A stretch of 64,000 bases of DNA from GCA-2794515 sp033763335 (GTDB lineage: Bacteria; Chloroflexota; Anaerolineae; Aggregatilineales; Phototrophicaceae). Location: NCBI GenBank assembly GCA_033763335.1, contig JANRKU010000016.1:62001-126000 (forward strand). Direction: 5' to 3'. Positions 52,701 through 61,196 of this stretch are shown piece after piece (position 1 is the stretch's first letter; the number at the start of each line of letters is the position of its first letter). A program made the translations under genes and the position numbers. Under the pieces are notes generated by a model. That model was not told the DNA's origin and did no database searches. It worked only from the letters and a program-made list of their open reading frames with translations.

Positions 52701-53982
52701 ATTGACCCAACGCCTACAAGAACTAGAAACCCTAGAAAAAATTGACCGTGAATTGAATCGCACTCTCGATTTATATAGTGTGGCAGAAATCACAGTGCGG
52801 TATGCGGTAGAAAATAGTAGCGCCACCGCAGGCGTTTTGGGCGTGGTCAATGAACAACAAACCCACTTGCGAATTGTGGCAAAATTGGGTTATGGCGACG
52901 ATTCTGTGCCAGAAGGCGCAGATGGCAACCTGTGGCCCCTCGATAAAGGCATTGTGAAGCGCGTGATGCGTACCCGCCGTCCAGACCTTGTGCCAAATAT
53001 TGATATTGACCGCGATTATATCCCCAGTTTGCGCGGTGGTTTGAGCCAAATCACTGTCCCATTGATGTCTGAAAATGATGTCAACGCCATTCTGGTATTA
53101 GAGACCGACCAAGAGCCACGCCTGAACCTGCTCGACCAATATTGGGCGCAACGCTTGGCGGAACATGCCTCTATCGCTATCACCAACGCCCAACTCTATA
53201 ATGAACTCACCCGCGCCAACGATAATAAAAGCGAATTTGTCGGGTTTGCCGCGCATGAACTCAAGAATCCCCTCACCTCAGTTAAAGGCTATGCCTCAAC
53301 TTTGAGTGGGAGCATGGTGGATATGCTCAATGCCGACCAAATCCGTAACTTTGCCACCATCATCCATTCCAACGCAGAACGGATGCAGGGCATTATTGAC
53401 GACCTACGCGACATCGCCGCCATTGACGCAGGCAAATTCAAAATCCATCCAGAATCTATGGCGCTTCGTACTGCTGTTTTGGATGCGCTCCTCACCATTC
53501 AAGACCAAATTACCGCCAAAGGGCAAATCATTGATAACCAAATTGATGAAAGCCTGCCCAACATCTTGGGTGATAACAAGCGTATTATTCAGGTGATGAC
53601 CAATTTCATCAGCAATGCCTATAAATATAGCCCACCGGGTGCGACTATCAAACTTCACGCCAAAGCCGACAAACGGTATATCAGCCGTAAGGGGCAATTT
53701 GTGGGTGAAGTGATGATTATCTCCATCACCGATACGGGTATCGGCATGAGCGACGACGACCTCAAGCAAATTTTCCGTGTGGATTATTTCCGTAGTGAAA
53801 ATGAACTCGCTCGTCAAGAAAAAGGGACAGGCTTGGGCATGATGATTACCAAACGCATCATAGAAGGTCATGGTGGTGAGGTTTGGGTCGAAAGTACATT
53901 GGGAGTTGGGTCTACCTTCTCCTTTGTGATTCCCCTCGCGCCACAAGAGCAACCTGTTCAGGGTGTGCCTGCATCTGATTAA
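49792..53982 (+). CDS. Large membrane histidine kinase with PDZ-like segment and four GAF-like domains
   Basis: A 1396-residue sensor. Order: first membrane segment (about 20-45), an outer loop with a PDZ-like piece (G-L-R-A-G-D-R-I-L-A-I-D-G near 83-95), about seven further membrane segments to 440, then four GAF-like regions (about 470-625, 630-795, 800-965, 980-1145), a HisKA domain with His1155 in A-A-H-E-L-K-N-P-L-T-S, and an HATPase domain with N-F-I-S-N-A-Y-K-Y-S, D-T-G-I-G-M and G-T-G-L-G-M. The third GAF (A-G-S-L-L-L-V-V) is the most typical. The PDZ-plus-multi-TM front resembles transporter-like sensor modules. No response regulator lies next to it, so it is an orphan kinase. The gene is monocistronic with a terminator. 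Confidence 0.93.
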   Translation: MQAQPTALSKSSFNPNAMRLRLAILIGASLLAIMVFVAYLLLALTWRNQPFLGVMLNHTMTVNGGQPNGSELWNGLAAGLRAGDRILAIDGTPIQSNATPATGRFQSLEDVLVRRSVGDRVVVSFDYNVKTFSAPRQGIVICEPVDEATSRATCEVTFRLGQFPDSDFIALFITPYLSGVFVLLISFGVLYLRYRDPSAFVAILGNLSLALFMAGLFDLATTHTFDLVSHTSGVLIGVILITLALIFPLKIGFVAKNPPLAFVPLVIGIIVLAYIVIAYPNNPPTTLTLTAQTAGVSILIGMVILVMALVFYHRRFAFTSLQRDQANVVIIGLTLATAPVALWGITRIAQFIGGVGGLPFSVEAIMPFMITPALSVAYALIQNRFFDTERAISAGITYTILLIALTIGYMLLVLGATLLASEVLRPDNPFIIIAVVFFIAVLFTPVRTFLQRRIEMIYYRTRRDYQTRLEGFSQKLTTLSDADDMLAEYKKTVNDVLLPINNFIFLYNPVTKSYNAYGNPPETDIYFGENSGIKDVLQNKDAVTYLESSRPYPPELRIDKPRLDILQTLIIAGLAGNERLNGFLCIGKPRSGIGAYTYEQLRFVNSISAQLAIGVERANVIRSLERRVRELDVLGQVSQAINFSISLDDLLELVSAQIDKLFESPYFYVVLYDPQQEQLYYAFFLENEVRYEQYENLNWQIGNDLYTEIIRTAQPRMIEDYSAIMRRYNYTYHQENTHLKGWMAVPLSAGQRTLGLLAVGDSNPEHRYNQEQLKIFGDVGALSATALERTRLFIETNVRARQLAALNDISRQLVAIESDVEQLLRLITTSAVDILNAEAGSLLLVVEDGSGDLEFKVVIGGTGQELIGKRLEAGFGLVGRVAKTGKPVISNDTSRDKGWQGEVTEGNFRTQSILAVPLVAKDAIIGVLEVINKKDGTIYIQEDVELLTTFASQAAVAFENARLYQQTDLQLTQRLQELETLEKIDRELNRTLDLYSVAEITVRYAVENSSATAGVLGVVNEQQTHLRIVAKLGYGDDSVPEGADGNLWPLDKGIVKRVMRTRRPDLVPNIDIDRDYIPSLRGGLSQITVPLMSENDVNAILVLETDQEPRLNLLDQYWAQRLAEHASIAITNAQLYNELTRANDNKSEFVGFAAHELKNPLTSVKGYASTLSGSMVDMLNADQIRNFATIIHSNAERMQGIIDDLRDIAAIDAGKFKIHPESMALRTAVLDALLTIQDQITAKGQIIDNQIDESLPNILGDNKRIIQVMTNFISNAYKYSPPGATIKLHAKADKRYISRKGQFVGEVMIISITDTGIGMSDDDLKQIFRVDYFRSENELARQEKGTGLGMMITKRIIEGHGGEVWVESTLGVGSTFSFVIPLAPQEQPVQGVPASD

Positions 53983-54010
53983 ACCTGAATGTGGTGATAC
54001 AAGGTAAATA

Positions 54011-54037
54011 AAAAATCCCCTCATCTGAGGGGATTTT
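54011..54037. terminator. Bidirectional terminator between the histidine kinase and trxA
   Basis: AAAAATCCCCTCA and TGAGGGGATTTTT form a stem with A and T runs on both sides, so it can serve both convergent genes. Confidence 0.88.
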
Positions 54038-54055
54038 TTATTGGCTAGGGGAAAA

Positions 54056-54388
54056 TTAATTGTCAATATGGGGTGCGAGTTGTTTTTCGATTTTGGCTTT
54101 TTGTTGATAGCCCGTAATCCGCACCACAGGTTTGCCACCTTTGAAGAGGATGAGTGTGGGGATTCCCATAATACCCAATTGACGAATAATGCCTTGATGT
54201 GCATCGGCATCGAGCTTGCCCACAACCATTTTGCCTTCATATTCGGTGGCAAGTTCATCTACAATCGGGGCAATCATCTTACAAGGTCCGCACCATTCCG
54301 CCCAAAAATCTACCAAGACGGGCGTTGATGAATTGAGTACCGCATCGCTAAAATTAGCTTCTGTCACTTCTAGGGTGAGTTTTTCCAT
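54056..54388 (-). CDS. trxA: Thioredoxin with WCGPC active site
   Basis: A 110-residue thioredoxin. Active site W-C-G-P-C-K, cis-proline region G-I-P-T-L-I-L-F, and the buried Asp in V-D-F-W-A. Reduces protein disulphides. The N-terminal M-E-K-L-T-L-E-V-T and most of the body match the second thioredoxin at 54557 closely, so the pair is a recent tandem duplication. Terminator downstream. Confidence 0.96.
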   Translation of the reverse strand: MEKLTLEVTEANFSDAVLNSSTPVLVDFWAEWCGPCKMIAPIVDELATEYEGKMVVGKLDADAHQGIIRQLGIMGIPTLILFKGGKPVVRITGYQQKAKIEKQLAPHIDN

Positions 54389-54556
54389 TTAGTTTATAAC
54401 TCCTTCAAGGTCACTTCTTTAAAAATTCAGCATACTATCCATTATAATCTGAAACATCTTCAAATAAACAAGATGTTGAATTGATTCTTATCGTATATCA
54501 CTATGGACGCATCCCCATCCCGATAACTTACTAGTCCCACTGACCAGTTTATGCCC

Positions 54557-54883
54557 TTAAATATGCGGGGCAAGGTGCTTTTCAATTTTAGTCTTGGTCT
54601 GATAGCCCGTAATCCGCATCACAGGTTGACCCGCTTTGAACAAAATGAGAGTTGGCATACTCATAATACCTAATTGACGAATAATATCCTCATTGGTATC
54701 GGCATCGAGTTTGCCCACAACCATTTTACCTTCATAATCACTGGCAAGTTCATCCACAATTGGAGCAATCATCTTACAAGGAGGACACCAATCTGCCCCA
54801 AAATCTACTAAAACAGGCGTTGACGAATTGAGTACCGCATCCTTAAAATTCGCAGTTGTCACTTCTACAGTGAGTTTTTCCAT
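54557..54883 (-). CDS. Thioredoxin paralogue with WCPPC active site
   Basis: A 108-residue thioredoxin-like protein starting at ATG 54883, where it lines up with the neighbouring trxA; the upstream in-frame start would add 18 unrelated residues. Its active site is W-C-P-P-C rather than W-C-G-P-C, and V-D-F-G-A-D-W replaces V-D-F-W-A-E-W. The C-P-P-C motif is known from some other thioredoxin-fold proteins and should shift the redox potential. The cis-proline region reads S-M-P-T-L. It is divergent from hrcA. Confidence 0.93.
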   Translation of the reverse strand: MEKLTVEVTTANFKDAVLNSSTPVLVDFGADWCPPCKMIAPIVDELASDYEGKMVVGKLDADTNEDIIRQLGIMSMPTLILFKAGQPVMRITGYQTKTKIEKHLAPHI

Positions 54884-54983
54884 AATTCTTCCCTCTCCTT
54901 TAAGACCAGTTCTTTGAAAATACACCACCTCATCCATTATAATTTAAGGCAGTGTTAAATAAATTGGATAGTGACTGATTGTT

Positions 54984-56045
54984 ATGACTATGGACGCATC
55001 CCCTTTACCAGAACTTACAAAACGCCAAGAAGAAATTTTGGCGCTCATCATTCGCAACTATACCCAAAAACCAGAACCGGTGAGTTCTAAGATGCTGGCA
55101 GAAAATTCTGACCTCAATCTGAGTTCTGCTACCATCCGCAACGAAATGTCGGTGCTAGAAGATTTGGGTTATATCCACGCGCCCCATACCTCTGCGGGTA
55201 GAATTCCCACCCAAGATGGCTATCGCTATTTTGTCAAATTTCACCTAAATCCAGAAAATAACACCCTCACCACATCCGAGCAAAAACATATCACGGGCAA
55301 ATTTCAGACCCAACCCCTCGCCACAGAAGGCTGGTTGCGCTTGGCGGCGACTGTTTTGGCGCGGACGGCTCAAAGCGCCTCGCTGGTCACAGCACCGATG
55401 GCAGAGACCAGTCGCTATAAACGCCTAGAGCTGATTTCAATTCAGGGGCGCTTGGTCTTGATGGTGCTGGTGTTACATGGGGGCATTGTGCAACAACGGA
55501 TGCTCAATTTGGCAGAACCCATCAATCAATTAAAATTAGAAGATGTCGCAAATCGGCTTAATGCCCTATTTGCCGATTTATCTACCCCTCAATTACGCCT
55601 AAAACTGATTCACCTATCGCAATTAGAACGCGAGGTGGCAGAATTGGCGATAGAATTGATGGAACAATCCGACACTGACCAAACCCGTTTGGTTTATCGA
55701 GATGGATTGAGTGAGGTTATCGGCTCGTTTACCGATGGCGAAGGCGCACAACAGATGGTGCGCGTCTTAGAAGAACGCGCCTTTTTAGAAATTATCATGA
55801 ACGATATCGCCCACCAAACGTCGCAAGAAGATGTCCGTGTGATTGTCGGTGGCGATGGTCGCTGGGAAGAACTCAACCGCCTCAGCCTAATTTTTAGTCG
55901 CTATGGCATCCCCGGTCAATTGAGTGGTGCTATCGGCATTTTGGGACCCACCCACATCAATTATGGGCGTGCCATTAGCACCGTGCGTTATGTTTCTGGG
56001 TTGATGACCAGTATGCTGGCAGACCTGTATAATCCAGAAGAATAA
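54984..56045 (+). CDS. hrcA: Heat-inducible transcription repressor HrcA
   Basis: A 353-residue repressor that, in known cases, binds CIRCE operators ahead of chaperone genes and is folded by GroEL. The N-terminal winged-helix has L-T-K-R-Q-E-E-I-L, P-V-S-S-K-M-L and L-S-S-A-T-I-R-N-E-M-S-V-L-E-D-L-G-Y; the C-terminal part has G-I-L-G-P-T-H-I-N-Y-G-R-A-I-S-T-V-R-Y-V-S. No clear ribosome site precedes the ATG at 54984. No CIRCE sequence is seen ahead of this gene or grpE, so its targets may lie elsewhere. Confidence 0.96.
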   Translation: MTMDASPLPELTKRQEEILALIIRNYTQKPEPVSSKMLAENSDLNLSSATIRNEMSVLEDLGYIHAPHTSAGRIPTQDGYRYFVKFHLNPENNTLTTSEQKHITGKFQTQPLATEGWLRLAATVLARTAQSASLVTAPMAETSRYKRLELISIQGRLVLMVLVLHGGIVQQRMLNLAEPINQLKLEDVANRLNALFADLSTPQLRLKLIHLSQLEREVAELAIELMEQSDTDQTRLVYRDGLSEVIGSFTDGEGAQQMVRVLEERAFLEIIMNDIAHQTSQEDVRVIVGGDGRWEELNRLSLIFSRYGIPGQLSGAIGILGPTHINYGRAISTVRYVSGLMTSMLADLYNPEE

Positions 56046-56085
56046 AAGGATTGCACCCCTTACAAAATCTGCCCATTTTAGGGGT

Positions 56086-56113
56086 GTAGTGGCATGATAT
56101 ATCATGCCACTAC
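56086..56113. repeat. 28-bp perfect palindrome after hrcA
   Basis: GTAGTGGCATGATA is followed directly by its exact reverse complement, 40 bp after the hrcA stop. Member of the dispersed family; no T-run. Confidence 0.85.
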
Positions 56114-56334
56114 TTTATTCGACAAATTATAAGTTTTGAGCCTCTAGTAAACCCCAGTAACAAGGTAAAATAGGCGATTGCTAATCAAGATATTCCTCAT
56201 CAAGCATAGTGTTGTTAAATATTTTGTAGATAGCAACCGTTACCAATCGGGGTCGCAATAACTCTAAGATAAATCAGACAAAAATCTGATTATTCGCATA
56301 AAAGTCTCTAATGCAATTCTATTATCGGCAAGCT

Positions 56335-56352
56335 ACACTAGGGTCATAGTGT
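56335..56352. promoter_or_regulatory. Candidate operator ahead of grpE-dnaK
   Basis: The perfect inverted repeat ACACTA-N6-TAGTGT lies 43 bp before the grpE start. It does not match CIRCE (TTAGCACTC-N9-GAGTGCTAA). Its place and symmetry would suit a repressor site, but there is no direct support. Confidence 0.3.
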
Positions 56353-56394
56353 TGGGCGCTAACCCATAGTGCATTTTTAGTATGGAGAGGGCAA

Positions 56395-56994
56395 TTGAGC
56401 AAAAAAAAGCCACAAGAAAACCCAATAGACCAACCCGTCATTGAAGTAGATTTGTCTGAGGAAATCGTGGTGGATGAAAACACACAACCCTTAAAAAAAG
56501 AGGCAAATAACAACCAAGAAGCAGAGGTCAATATAGACAAATTGGTAGAAGCAATGGCAACATTCAAAGCCGAAGCAGAGAAAAATTTAGATGGATGGCA
56601 ACGTGAACGCGCCGATTTTCAGAATTACAAACGGCGGGTAGAGCGTGAGCAAAAAGACTTTCAACGTAAAGCCGAATTGGATTCAGTGAAGCTCATTTTC
56701 CCCATCATAGACGATTTTGAGCGTGCGGTGACAAATATCCCAGAAGATTTGCAAAATCATGGCTGGGTAACAGGGACATCACTTATTTTGGGCAAGTTTA
56801 AGCGATTATTTGAAGCCTATGATATTAGCCCAATTGCCCCTGTCAATGAGCCTTTTGACCCGTATTTGCACCAAGCTATCAGCAAAGAAGATAGCGACAC
56901 GGTAGAAAGTGGTTATGTCATAGAAACATTGCAAAAAGGGTATAAAAGTGGCGATATAATTTTGCGCCCTGCCCTTGTACGGGTCGCCAATTAG
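56395..56994 (+). CDS. grpE: Nucleotide exchange factor GrpE
   Basis: A 199-residue co-chaperone that releases ADP from DnaK. An acidic N-terminus is followed by the long helix (D-G-W-Q-R-E-R-A-D-F-Q-N-Y-K-R-R-V) and the C-terminal beta domain (F-D-P-Y-L-H-Q-A-I, G-Y-K-S-G-D-I-I-L-R-P-A-L-V-R-V). The start is TTG at 56395, with GGAG seven bases upstream; no ATG fits before the long helix. dnaK follows after 46 bp. Confidence 0.95.
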   Translation: MSKKKPQENPIDQPVIEVDLSEEIVVDENTQPLKKEANNNQEAEVNIDKLVEAMATFKAEAEKNLDGWQRERADFQNYKRRVEREQKDFQRKAELDSVKLIFPIIDDFERAVTNIPEDLQNHGWVTGTSLILGKFKRLFEAYDISPIAPVNEPFDPYLHQAISKEDSDTVESGYVIETLQKGYKSGDIILRPALVRVAN

Positions 56995-57040
56995 TTTTAG
57001 CAATCATTAGAGAGAATCAAATCTAGGAGTAAAGGTAACA

Positions 57041-58930
57041 ATGGGAAGAATTATCGGAATTGACTTAGGAACAACCAACTCGGTAGTCGCCGTGATGGAA
57101 GGTGGCGAGCCAGTCGTCATCCCATCGTCTGAAGGCGGACGACTTATCCCCTCGGTAGTAGCCATCAACCCCAAAACTGGGGAACGTGTGGTCGGTAAAG
57201 TGGCGCGTAATCAAGCTGTGATGAACCCAGAAAATACGATTTTCTCGGTCAAGCGGTTTATGGGACGCAAATTTAGCGACAAGCAAGTCCAAGAAACGAC
57301 CAAAGTCGTGCCATACGTTGTATCTGCCGCCCCAAATGGCGATGTGCGCGTGAAGATGGGCGACCGCGATTATAGCCCCCCAGAAGTGTCTGCCATGATT
57401 TTGCAAAAAATCAAAGCCGATGCCGAAGCCTATTTGGGTGAGCCAGTAGACCGCGCAGTCATCACCGTTCCTGCCTATTTTAACGATGCACAACGGAATG
57501 CCACCAAAGATGCGGGTAAAATTGCAGGGCTAGAAGTTTTGCGGATTATCAACGAACCAACCGCCTCTAGCTTGGCATACGGATTGGGCAATCATAAAAA
57601 CGAAATCATCGCCGTATACGACTTGGGCGGTGGGACATTCGACATCTCCATTTTGGAGGTCGGTGATGGTGTGTTTGAAGTCCGTAGCACCAACGGCGAT
57701 ACCTTCTTGGGTGGTGATAACTTCGATGAACGTATCATCGGTTGGTTGGCAGATGAATTCAAAAAGGAAAACGGCATTGACCTCCGTCAAGACCGCCAAG
57801 CCTTGCAACGCCTAAAAGAAGCGGCAGAAAAGGCAAAAATTGAACTGTCTACCGTGATGACGGCTGATATTCAACTGCCCTTCATCACTGCCGATGCCAG
57901 TGGTCCAAAACATTTGAACGTGTCATTATCGCGTGCCAAACTAGAACAACTCGTGCGCGATTTTATTGAACGCTCCATCGAACCGTGCCGTAATGCTATC
58001 AAAGATGCTGGCATTACTGTCAATGACATCAATACCGTGATTTTGGTCGGTGGCATGACCCGTATGCCCGCCGTACAAGAAGCCGTAGAAAAATTCTTTG
58101 GCAAAGCACCTAGCAAAGGTGTAAATCCCGATGAAGTGGTGGCACTTGGCGCGGCAATTCAAGGTGGTGTGTTGGCTGGTGATGTGAAAGACATCCTCCT
58201 GCTCGATGTGACTCCCCTTTCATTGGGTGTAGAAACATTGGGTGGTGTCGCAACACCCATGATTGAACGCAATACCACCATCCCAACCAAAAAATCACAG
58301 GTCTATTCCACCGCGTCGGATAGCCAAACACAAGTGGAAATCCATGTTGTACAAGGTGAACGCCCCATGGCAGCCGATAACAAATCACTAGGGCGCTTCA
58401 TTTTGGATGGTATTCCCCCATCCCCACGCGGTGTGCCACAAATCGAAGTCACCTTCGATATTGATGCCAATGGTATCTTGAGCGTATCGGCACAAGATAA
58501 AGCCACTGGTCGCAAACAACACATCACCATCACCGCCAGCAGTGGTTTAAGTGATGCTGAAATTGATAACATGATTAAAGAGGCAGAAAAGCACGCAGGT
58601 GAAGATGCCAAACGCCGTGAATTGGCAGAGGTGAATAACCAAGCTGAAAGCGCCGTGTTCTCTGCGGAAAAACTCTTGCGTGATTATGGCGATAAAATTC
58701 CAGAAAGCGCCAAGACAATCACCAACGAACATATCGAAAGTGTGCGTAAAGCCAAAGAAACAAACGATGTGGCAAAAATCAAAGCCGCAGTAGATGCCCT
58801 TAGCGCCCATATTCAAACCATCGGCGGGCAAATGTATCAACAACCCACCGACACCCCATCTGCCAATGGCAATGGTGCTGGGCAAGAAACAGGCGAAGAT
58901 GTGATTGATGCCGAATTCACCGATGCGTGA
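57041..58930 (+). CDS. dnaK: Molecular chaperone DnaK (Hsp70)
   Basis: A 629-residue Hsp70. Signatures: I-G-I-D-L-G-T-T-N-S, D-L-G-G-G-T-F-D-I-S, V-I-L-V-G-G-M-T-R-M-P. The linker D-I-L-L-L-D-V-T-P-L-S-L-G leads into the peptide-binding domain. It ends in a Gly/Asn/Gln-rich stretch and E-D-V-I-D-A-E-F-T. AAAGG lies six bases before the start. A terminator hairpin follows, so dnaJ is expressed at least partly on its own. Confidence 0.98.
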   Translation: MGRIIGIDLGTTNSVVAVMEGGEPVVIPSSEGGRLIPSVVAINPKTGERVVGKVARNQAVMNPENTIFSVKRFMGRKFSDKQVQETTKVVPYVVSAAPNGDVRVKMGDRDYSPPEVSAMILQKIKADAEAYLGEPVDRAVITVPAYFNDAQRNATKDAGKIAGLEVLRIINEPTASSLAYGLGNHKNEIIAVYDLGGGTFDISILEVGDGVFEVRSTNGDTFLGGDNFDERIIGWLADEFKKENGIDLRQDRQALQRLKEAAEKAKIELSTVMTADIQLPFITADASGPKHLNVSLSRAKLEQLVRDFIERSIEPCRNAIKDAGITVNDINTVILVGGMTRMPAVQEAVEKFFGKAPSKGVNPDEVVALGAAIQGGVLAGDVKDILLLDVTPLSLGVETLGGVATPMIERNTTIPTKKSQVYSTASDSQTQVEIHVVQGERPMAADNKSLGRFILDGIPPSPRGVPQIEVTFDIDANGILSVSAQDKATGRKQHITITASSGLSDAEIDNMIKEAEKHAGEDAKRRELAEVNNQAESAVFSAEKLLRDYGDKIPESAKTITNEHIESVRKAKETNDVAKIKAAVDALSAHIQTIGGQMYQQPTDTPSANGNGAGQETGEDVIDAEFTDA

Positions 58931-58951
58931 GGCATAATCCAATTCAAAAAA

Positions 58952-58977
58952 AGGGTGATGAAGATTTTCATCGCCCT
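58952..58977 (+). terminator. Probable terminator after dnaK
   Basis: AGGGTGATGAA and TTCATCGCCCT form an 11-pair stem with one G-T pair and loop GATT, followed by ATTTTGTTTT. Confidence 0.75.
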
Positions 58978-59035
58978 ATTTTGTTTTATACCATACGGGC
59001 AAATCACGCCTAATGATTAGATAAACCATATCTCA

Positions 59036-59061
59036 TAAGGGCGCAACAGGTTGCGCCCTTA
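59036..59061. repeat. 26-bp palindrome between dnaK and dnaJ
   Basis: TAAGGGCGCAAC and its exact reverse complement around AG. The element at 61197 has the same arms with centre CT, so it is the same sequence in the opposite orientation; the two bracket dnaJ-prmA. Confidence 0.85.
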
Positions 59062-59093
59062 CCAACAATCATGCGAACAAGGTAAACCAAACG

Positions 59094-60242
59094 ATGGCAC
59101 GAGATTACTATGAAGTATTAGGTGTTGGACGCAACGCCACTAAAACCGATATTAAACAAGCCTTCCGCAATTTGGCAAAGCAATATCATCCCGATGCCAA
59201 TAAAGCCGATGACGCTGAAGCCAGATTCAAAGAAATCAATGAGGCGTATGAGGTCTTATTTGATGATGAAAAACGCGCCCGTTATGACCGTTTTGGTCAT
59301 GCAGGGGTCACTGGTAATGCTGGTGGCGGAGGCGGTGCTGGTTTTGGCGGGTTTGGTGGCTTTGAAGAAATATTTGAAGAATTTTTGAACAATGCGGGTT
59401 TTCGTACCAATTCACGCACGCGCAAAGGTCCCAAACAAGGGGGCGATAGGCGTGTTAATGTTGTCGTCACCTTTGAAGAAGCCGTCTTTGGCACAGAACG
59501 CGATATTGAATTTGACCGCCTAGACCCATGCGAAACATGTGCAGGCACAGGCGCAGAAGCAGGTCACAACCCCATCACCTGCCCACAATGCAATGGCTCT
59601 GGTGAAGTTCGCCAAGTTCAACAAGGCTTTTTGGGGTCTATGGTGCGCGTCACGGCTTGCCCACGCTGTGGGGGCAAAGGCACAATCGTAGAAAAGCCCT
59701 GCCGTGTCTGTGATGGCAGTGGACGACTGAAAAAACGGGTATCGCTCAATATCAAAGTTCCCGCAGGCGTGCATGGGGGCATCCAAATCCAACATGCAGG
59801 TCAGGGTGATGCAGGTGATTCGGGCGCACCGCGTGGCAATTTATTTGTGGTGATAGATGTCAAAGACCACGAAATTTTTGTGCGTCATGATAACGATATT
59901 CTGCTCGATTTGAACCTGAATGTCGTGCAAGCCACACTCGGCTCACGGATTCGGATTCCCACGGTGGATGGCGAAGTAGACCTCGATGTCCCCGCAGGCA
60001 CACCACACGGCAAAATTTTCCGTTTGCGTGGGCGCGGATTCCCCCGCTTACGGAGCGATGGGAGCAATAGCGGACGTGGCGACCAATTGGTGCGCGTGCA
60101 AATCGAAATCCCCACCAAACTCACCGCCGAACAACGCCAATTATTTGAAAAATTGGCGCACTCGATGGGGACAAATGTCGCATCTCCCCAAAGCAATAAA
60201 GGCATGTTTAGCCGTGTCATTAACTGGCTAAGTGGCGAATAA
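59094..60242 (+). CDS. dnaJ: Chaperone DnaJ (Hsp40, type I)
   Basis: A 382-residue co-chaperone that passes clients to DnaK and stimulates its ATPase. J-domain with Y-H-P-D-A-N-K, Gly/Phe-rich region (G-G-A-G-F-G-G-F-G-G-F), then four zinc-binding C-x-x-C-x-G-x-G repeats (C-E-T-C, C-P-Q-C, C-P-R-C, C-R-V-C) and the substrate-binding C-terminal domains. Downstream prmA starts 14 bp after its stop. Confidence 0.97.
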   Translation: MARDYYEVLGVGRNATKTDIKQAFRNLAKQYHPDANKADDAEARFKEINEAYEVLFDDEKRARYDRFGHAGVTGNAGGGGGAGFGGFGGFEEIFEEFLNNAGFRTNSRTRKGPKQGGDRRVNVVVTFEEAVFGTERDIEFDRLDPCETCAGTGAEAGHNPITCPQCNGSGEVRQVQQGFLGSMVRVTACPRCGGKGTIVEKPCRVCDGSGRLKKRVSLNIKVPAGVHGGIQIQHAGQGDAGDSGAPRGNLFVVIDVKDHEIFVRHDNDILLDLNLNVVQATLGSRIRIPTVDGEVDLDVPAGTPHGKIFRLRGRGFPRLRSDGSNSGRGDQLVRVQIEIPTKLTAEQRQLFEKLAHSMGTNVASPQSNKGMFSRVINWLSGE

Positions 60243-60256
60243 AGGCAAAATACCTC

Positions 60257-61180
60257 ATGAAATGGATAGAAATTCGGCTCAATGTGGATGGTGAAGCGGC
60301 AGAAGCTGTCGTGGAATTACTCTCGCGCTATGGGCATCAAGGCGTATCTGTAGAACAAGATGGCATCATGCCAGAAATGTATGATGATGGGGCTGTGCCT
60401 CCCGCAGAACGGCTCATCGTCCGCGCTTATTTGCCCGATGATGAACGCGCCGCCGCCGCCAAAGAGCAACTCGAATTCGGGTTGCGCCTGCTCAACATGA
60501 TGTACCCCATGCCCACCCCAGAATATGTCATGGTGGATGAACAAGATTGGGCAGAAGCATGGAAAGTGCATTATCATCCCATCCGCTTGGGCAAGCGCAT
60601 CCTCATCCGCCCCTTGTGGGTAGAATTAGAACCAGAACCGAATGATATTCACATCGCCCTCGACCCCGGGATGGCATTTGGGACGGGAACACATCCCACC
60701 ACCCAATTGTGCCTAGAAGCACTCGAAGATTTGGTCACACATGGCATAAAAGTGCTAGATTTAGGCAGTGGGTCGGGCATCCTTGCCATCGCCGCCGCTA
60801 AATTGGGCGCATCTGATATATTGGCGCTGGATAATGACCCTGTGGCGGTCAAATCATCCATTGAGAACATCAAAGTGAATGGTGTAGATGATAAAATCAC
60901 CGCCCAAGAAGGTAGCCTAGAGACTGTCATTCATTCCGCCCGCCGCTTTGACCTCATCGTGGTCAATATTTTGGCGCGGATTATCATCCAAATGTGCGGT
61001 GAAGGTTTGGGGGATATTGTGCGTCCGGGTGGGCTGGCAATATTCAGTGGCTTGACCTTTGAACAAGTCGAAGATGTCGAAAATGCTTTGCGCGGAGTGG
61101 GACTCATCCCCTATAAACGCCGTCAACAACCCGATGGCGATTGGATGGTCGTGGAATGTACCCGTCCACATCAAAATTAA
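60257..61180 (+). CDS. prmA: Ribosomal protein L11 methyltransferase
   Basis: A 307-residue SAM-dependent enzyme that trimethylates L11. An N-terminal substrate-recognition domain is followed by D-P-G-M-A-F-G-T-G-T-H-P-T-T, the SAM site L-D-L-G-S-G-S-G-I-L-A-I-A-A, A-L-D-N-D-P, and V-N-I-L-A-R-I. prmA next to dnaJ is a common arrangement in bacteria, and the short gap suggests one transcript. Confidence 0.96.
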   Translation: MKWIEIRLNVDGEAAEAVVELLSRYGHQGVSVEQDGIMPEMYDDGAVPPAERLIVRAYLPDDERAAAAKEQLEFGLRLLNMMYPMPTPEYVMVDEQDWAEAWKVHYHPIRLGKRILIRPLWVELEPEPNDIHIALDPGMAFGTGTHPTTQLCLEALEDLVTHGIKVLDLGSGSGILAIAAAKLGASDILALDNDPVAVKSSIENIKVNGVDDKITAQEGSLETVIHSARRFDLIVVNILARIIIQMCGEGLGDIVRPGGLAIFSGLTFEQVEDVENALRGVGLIPYKRRQQPDGDWMVVECTRPHQN

Positions 61181-61196
61181 GTTAAGGTTGGGTTAT

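Larger units (their letters stand above)
56046..56394. other. Intergenic region between hrcA and grpE
   Basis: A 349-bp gap with no convincing ORF. It holds the perfect palindrome at 56086-56113, a small hairpin AATCAGA / TCTGATT near 56275, and an inverted repeat ACACTA-N6-TAGTGT at 56335-56352. The string CATAGTG occurs twice near 56345-56370, with a related copy near 56200. The grpE promoter must lie here. Confidence 0.5.

Noticed and set aside
53404..54258. A 284-residue minus-strand frame across the end of the histidine kinase gene and trxA
   Set aside because: It runs antisense through the conserved HATPase domain, through a terminator hairpin and into trxA in another frame. No ribosome site or family match.
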